Of a DNA stretch of 8,984 nt, positions 6,898 through 8,984 are shown piece by piece; positions within the stretch are counted from its first letter, which is position 1, and the number at the start of each line of letters is the position of its first letter. The notes under the pieces are model-generated. The model ran no database searches and was not told the origin of the DNA. It saw only the letters and a program-made list of their open reading frames with translations. Both the position numbers and the translations under genes were made by a program. This DNA comes from Gallionella sp. UBA6045 (lineage in GTDB: Bacteria; Pseudomonadota; Gammaproteobacteria; Burkholderiales; Gallionellaceae), in contig DIYV01000013.1 in NCBI GenBank assembly GCA_002429165.1, positions 3,793-12,776 of the forward strand. The letters are read 5' to 3'.

Positions 6898-8606
6898 TAC
6901 AGGTCCTCCGACAAAATCACTTCAGACAAGCCCTTGCCGCCCGGCACCATTGGAAACACGTTTTCCGTCGGGTCGGTCTGGAAGTCCATGAACACCAGAT
7001 CATTCTTGCGCGCAAAGGCCTCTTTCAACGCCGGCTCCACATCGGAAGGTTTGTCGATCCTTATCCCGATATGCCCATAGGCCTCGGCCAACTTCACAAA
7101 ATCAGGCAACGCATCCATGTACGATTCCGAATAGCGGTTGCCATGGAAGAATTCCTGCCACTGCCGCACCATCCCGAGATATCGGTTGTTCAACGTCAAC
7201 ACCTTGATCGGCAGATGAAACTGCTTGCAGGTGGATAACTCCTGAATATTCATCTGAATACTGCCTTCGCCCGTCACGCAGGCCACCGTTGCGCCCGGAT
7301 TGATCAACTGCACCCCCATCGCGGCGGGCAAGCCAAAACCCATCGTGCCCAAGCCGCCGGAATTGATCCAGCGTCGCGGCTTGTTGAATTTGTAATACTG
7401 CGCCGCCCACATCTGATGCTGGCCGACATCCGAGGTGACGAAGGCATCGCCGCCGGTGATCTCGTATAGTTTTTCGATAACGAATTGCGGCTTGATGATT
7501 TCGGTGGAATTCTTGTAGCGCAATCCACCTCCTTTGACGCGCCACTCATCCACTTGTTTCCACCATATTGACAGGTCAGTCGGGTTTGGCTTTTGCTTGC
7601 TGCTGCGCAATTCGCCCAACATTTGCTCCAGTACCAGCTTCAGATCGCCAACCACAGGCACATCCACCTTGACACGCTTGGCGATGGAAGAAGGATCGAT
7701 ATCGATATGGATGATTTTGCGCGGCACCTGTGCGAAATGCTCGACGTTGCCGACCACACGGTCATCGAAGCGTGCACCGATCGCAACCAACACATCGCAG
7801 TATTGCATCGCCATGCAAGCTTCATATGTGCCGTGCATCCCCGGCATGCCGACGAACTGCTTATCAGTGGCGGGATAGGCACCCAAACCCATCAGCGTAG
7901 TGGTGCAGGGAAAACCCAGCAGGCGCACCAGTTCGGTCAATTGCGCCGCAGCCCCGGCAAGCACCACGCCACCGCCGCTATAGATCATCGGTCGTTTGGC
8001 CTCCAGCAACAGTTGCACTGCGCGCTTCACCTGCGCACTATCACCCTTGCCGACCGGATTGTAGGAACGGATATTGACATTGTCCGGGTAGACAAACTCG
8101 GTTTTTTGATTCGAAATATCTTTCGGGATATCCACCAGCACCGGTCCCGGACGCCCTGATTTAGCCAGATAAAAAGCCTTCTTGATGGTTGGCGCGATAT
8201 CCCTCACATCCTTGATCAAAAAATTGTGCTTCACGCAGGGGCGAGTAATGCCCACAGCATCGACTTCCTGGAACGCATCTTCGCCAATTGCAAAACTGGG
8301 TACTTGACCGCTGATCACCACCATCGGGATCGAGTCCATATAGGCTGTGGCGATCCCCGTAACCGCATTGGTTATTCCCGGACCAGAAGTCACCAAAGCG
8401 ACGCCCACTTTCTCGGATGAACGCGCATAGCCATCGGCAGCGTGTATGGCAGCCTGCTCGTGGCGCACCAAAATGTGCTTGACTTTATCTTGCTGAAACA
8501 ACGCGTCATAAATATGCAGCACTGCCCCACCAGGGTAGCCGAATATGTATTCAACTTCCTCTTTCTGCAAACAGCGGATAGCGATTTCCGCACCAGTCAA
8601 CTCCAT
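6897..8606 (-). CDS. ilvB: Acetohydroxyacid synthase large (catalytic) subunit
   Basis: Thiamine-diphosphate enzyme that joins two pyruvates, or pyruvate and 2-ketobutyrate, the first common step to branched-chain amino acids. With the start used here it has 569 residues beginning MELTGAEIAIRCLQ, the normal length. Domains: ThDP pyrimidine-binding (1-165) with the activating glutamate E50 in RHEQAA, a central FAD-binding domain (about 190-325), and the C-terminal ThDP diphosphate-binding domain (about 370-550). There the usual GDG is GEG (446-448) followed by SIQMNIQEL, with N474 closing the metal motif. The frame stays open 52 codons further upstream to 8762, but CACCTT (AAGGTG on the coding strand) sits 6 nt before the 8606 ATG, the extension overlaps a good promoter and the divergent gene, and homologues begin at MELTGAEI. 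The first gene of the operon, coupled to ilvH. Confidence 0.97.
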   Translation of the reverse strand: MELTGAEIAIRCLQKEEVEYIFGYPGGAVLHIYDALFQQDKVKHILVRHEQAAIHAADGYARSSEKVGVALVTSGPGITNAVTGIATAYMDSIPMVVISGQVPSFAIGEDAFQEVDAVGITRPCVKHNFLIKDVRDIAPTIKKAFYLAKSGRPGPVLVDIPKDISNQKTEFVYPDNVNIRSYNPVGKGDSAQVKRAVQLLLEAKRPMIYSGGGVVLAGAAAQLTELVRLLGFPCTTTLMGLGAYPATDKQFVGMPGMHGTYEACMAMQYCDVLVAIGARFDDRVVGNVEHFAQVPRKIIHIDIDPSSIAKRVKVDVPVVGDLKLVLEQMLGELRSSKQKPNPTDLSIWWKQVDEWRVKGGGLRYKNSTEIIKPQFVIEKLYEITGGDAFVTSDVGQHQMWAAQYYKFNKPRRWINSGGLGTMGFGLPAAMGVQLINPGATVACVTGEGSIQMNIQELSTCKQFHLPIKVLTLNNRYLGMVRQWQEFFHGNRYSESYMDALPDFVKLAEAYGHIGIRIDKPSDVEPALKEAFARKNDLVFMDFQTDPTENVFPMVPGGKGLSEVILSEDL

Positions 8607-8643
8607 CACAAACACCTTAGATATAAACGAAATAGAACCGCGT

Positions 8644-8677
8644 AAGATAATGGTTGGCAGCAGTTTGGTCAACCATT
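8644..8677 (-). promoter_or_regulatory. ilvB promoter with overlapping operator-like inverted repeat
   Basis: On the - strand TTGACC (8667-8672, 5/6) and TATCTT (8644-8649, 4/6) are separated by 17 nt; the start would be near 8637, leaving a 30-nt leader with the AAGGTG ribosome binding site. AATGGTTG (8649-8656) and CAACCATT (8670-8677) form a perfect 8-bp inverted repeat with a 13-nt centre, covering the -35 and spacer. Half-site centres are 21 bp apart, two helical turns, as expected for a dimeric regulator. The leader is too short for an attenuator. Confidence 0.6.
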
Positions 8678-8711
8678 GCCGTGCTGAAAGCAGGGTTTCA
8701 AGCGGATTGGC

Positions 8712-8724
8712 TAGCAATTTGCTA
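8712..8724. promoter_or_regulatory. Perfect 13-bp dyad between ilvB and the sigma factor gene
   Basis: TAGCAA-T-TTGCTA (8712-8724) lies 30 nt upstream of the sigma factor start and about 75 nt upstream of the predicted ilvB start site. It may be a binding site for a regulator of the divergent sigma gene. I could not find a convincing sigma-70 promoter on the + strand in 8607-8754. Confidence 0.35.
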
Positions 8725-8754
8725 CCATGCCAGCCTGCCAAAGGGTTATAAAAT

Positions 8755-8984
8755 TTGAGCACTGCAGCTGAATTAAGTCAATTTCTCAGTAACGTTGAGC
8801 GTCGCGCGTTTAAGCATGCGGTCTTTGCCGTGCACGACGATCACACTGCGCTGGATATCGTTCAAGACGCGATGCTCAAACTTGCGGAAAAATATGGCGG
8901 CAAACCTGTTGAGGAACTGCCGATGCTGTTCCAGCGCATCCTGCAAAATACCATTCGCGATCATTATCGCAGGCAGAAAGTCCG
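8755..8984 (+). CDS. RNA polymerase sigma-70 family (ECF-type) factor, N-terminal part, cut by window
   Basis: The first 76 codons of an alternative sigma factor that would direct RNA polymerase to a special promoter set. I use the TTG at 8755: the frame is closed by TAA three bases upstream of it (8749-8751), AAAGGG (8740-8745) is 9 nt before it, and no in-frame ATG occurs until well inside the conserved domain. The product begins MSTAAELSQFLSNVERRAF. Region 2 follows: HDDHTALDIVQDAMLKLAEKYG, corresponding to the core-binding 2.1-2.2 helices (DIVQDAMLKL is the classic 'D-VQ-AFLK' type motif), then FQRILQNTIRDHYRRQK of regions 2.3-2.4, which melt and read the -10 element. In many betaproteobacteria such a gene sits divergently beside ilvB and is followed by DUF3619/DUF3106/RDD-family genes; that context lies outside this window. 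Target genes are unknown. Confidence 0.88.
   Translation, partial: MSTAAELSQFLSNVERRAFKHAVFAVHDDHTALDIVQDAMLKLAEKYGGKPVEELPMLFQRILQNTIRDHYRRQKV

Noticed and set aside
8617..8676. 19-codon ORF upstream of ilvB as a possible leader peptide
   Set aside because: Its start lies upstream of the predicted transcription start and inside the -35 region, and it has no run of Val, Leu or Ile codons.

Overview
The window looks like chromosomal core sequence from a betaproteobacterium, most likely of the Nitrosomonadales / Gallionellaceae type. This rests on family knowledge, since no database was searched. The reasons are the gene order ilvB-ilvH-ilvC-(psd)-pssA-leuA on one strand with a divergent ECF-type sigma factor next to ilvB, the class I (short) IlvC, and the 'GEG' variant of the thiamine-diphosphate motif in IlvB.

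Layout, left to right. (1) 1-1180, + strand: the 3' part of a wrbA-type quinone oxidoreductase gene, overlapping by 4 nt a HugZ-like FMN split-barrel gene. (2) 1162-1952, - strand: an exported, probably outer-membrane beta-barrel protein of unknown function, converging on hugZ, with its terminator inside the end of hugZ. (3) 1953-2655: about 700 bases that look empty in a long-ORF view. They hold a terminator, a cluster of short perfect palindromes, and on the - strand an unannotated-looking 32-residue single-pass membrane protein gene with a good ribosome binding site and a consensus-like promoter. (4) 2656-8606, - strand: the branched-chain amino acid and phospholipid cluster, transcribed ilvB > ilvH > ilvC > psd remnant > pssA > leuL-like leader peptide > leuA. 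(5) 8755 to the right edge, + strand: the start of a sigma-70 family (ECF-type) factor with a TTG start.

IlvB/IlvH (acetohydroxyacid synthase) and IlvC (ketol-acid reductoisomerase) are the first two steps of valine, isoleucine and leucine synthesis. LeuA diverts 2-ketoisovalerate to leucine. PssA makes phosphatidylserine. Psd, which normally follows ilvC in relatives and converts phosphatidylserine to phosphatidylethanolamine, is reduced here to a 47-codon ORF whose two ends look like the two ends of Psd, as if some 170 codons had been removed in frame.

Regulation is partly readable. ilvB has a good sigma-70 promoter overlapped by an 8-bp inverted repeat with half-sites two helical turns apart. 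leuA is preceded by a 26-codon peptide ORF with five CTG leucine codons in seven positions, mutually exclusive hairpins, and a promoter placed so that the transcript would begin at or next to the peptide's AUG. The items most worth following are the psd remnant, the apparently leaderless leuA attenuator, and the 32-residue membrane protein.
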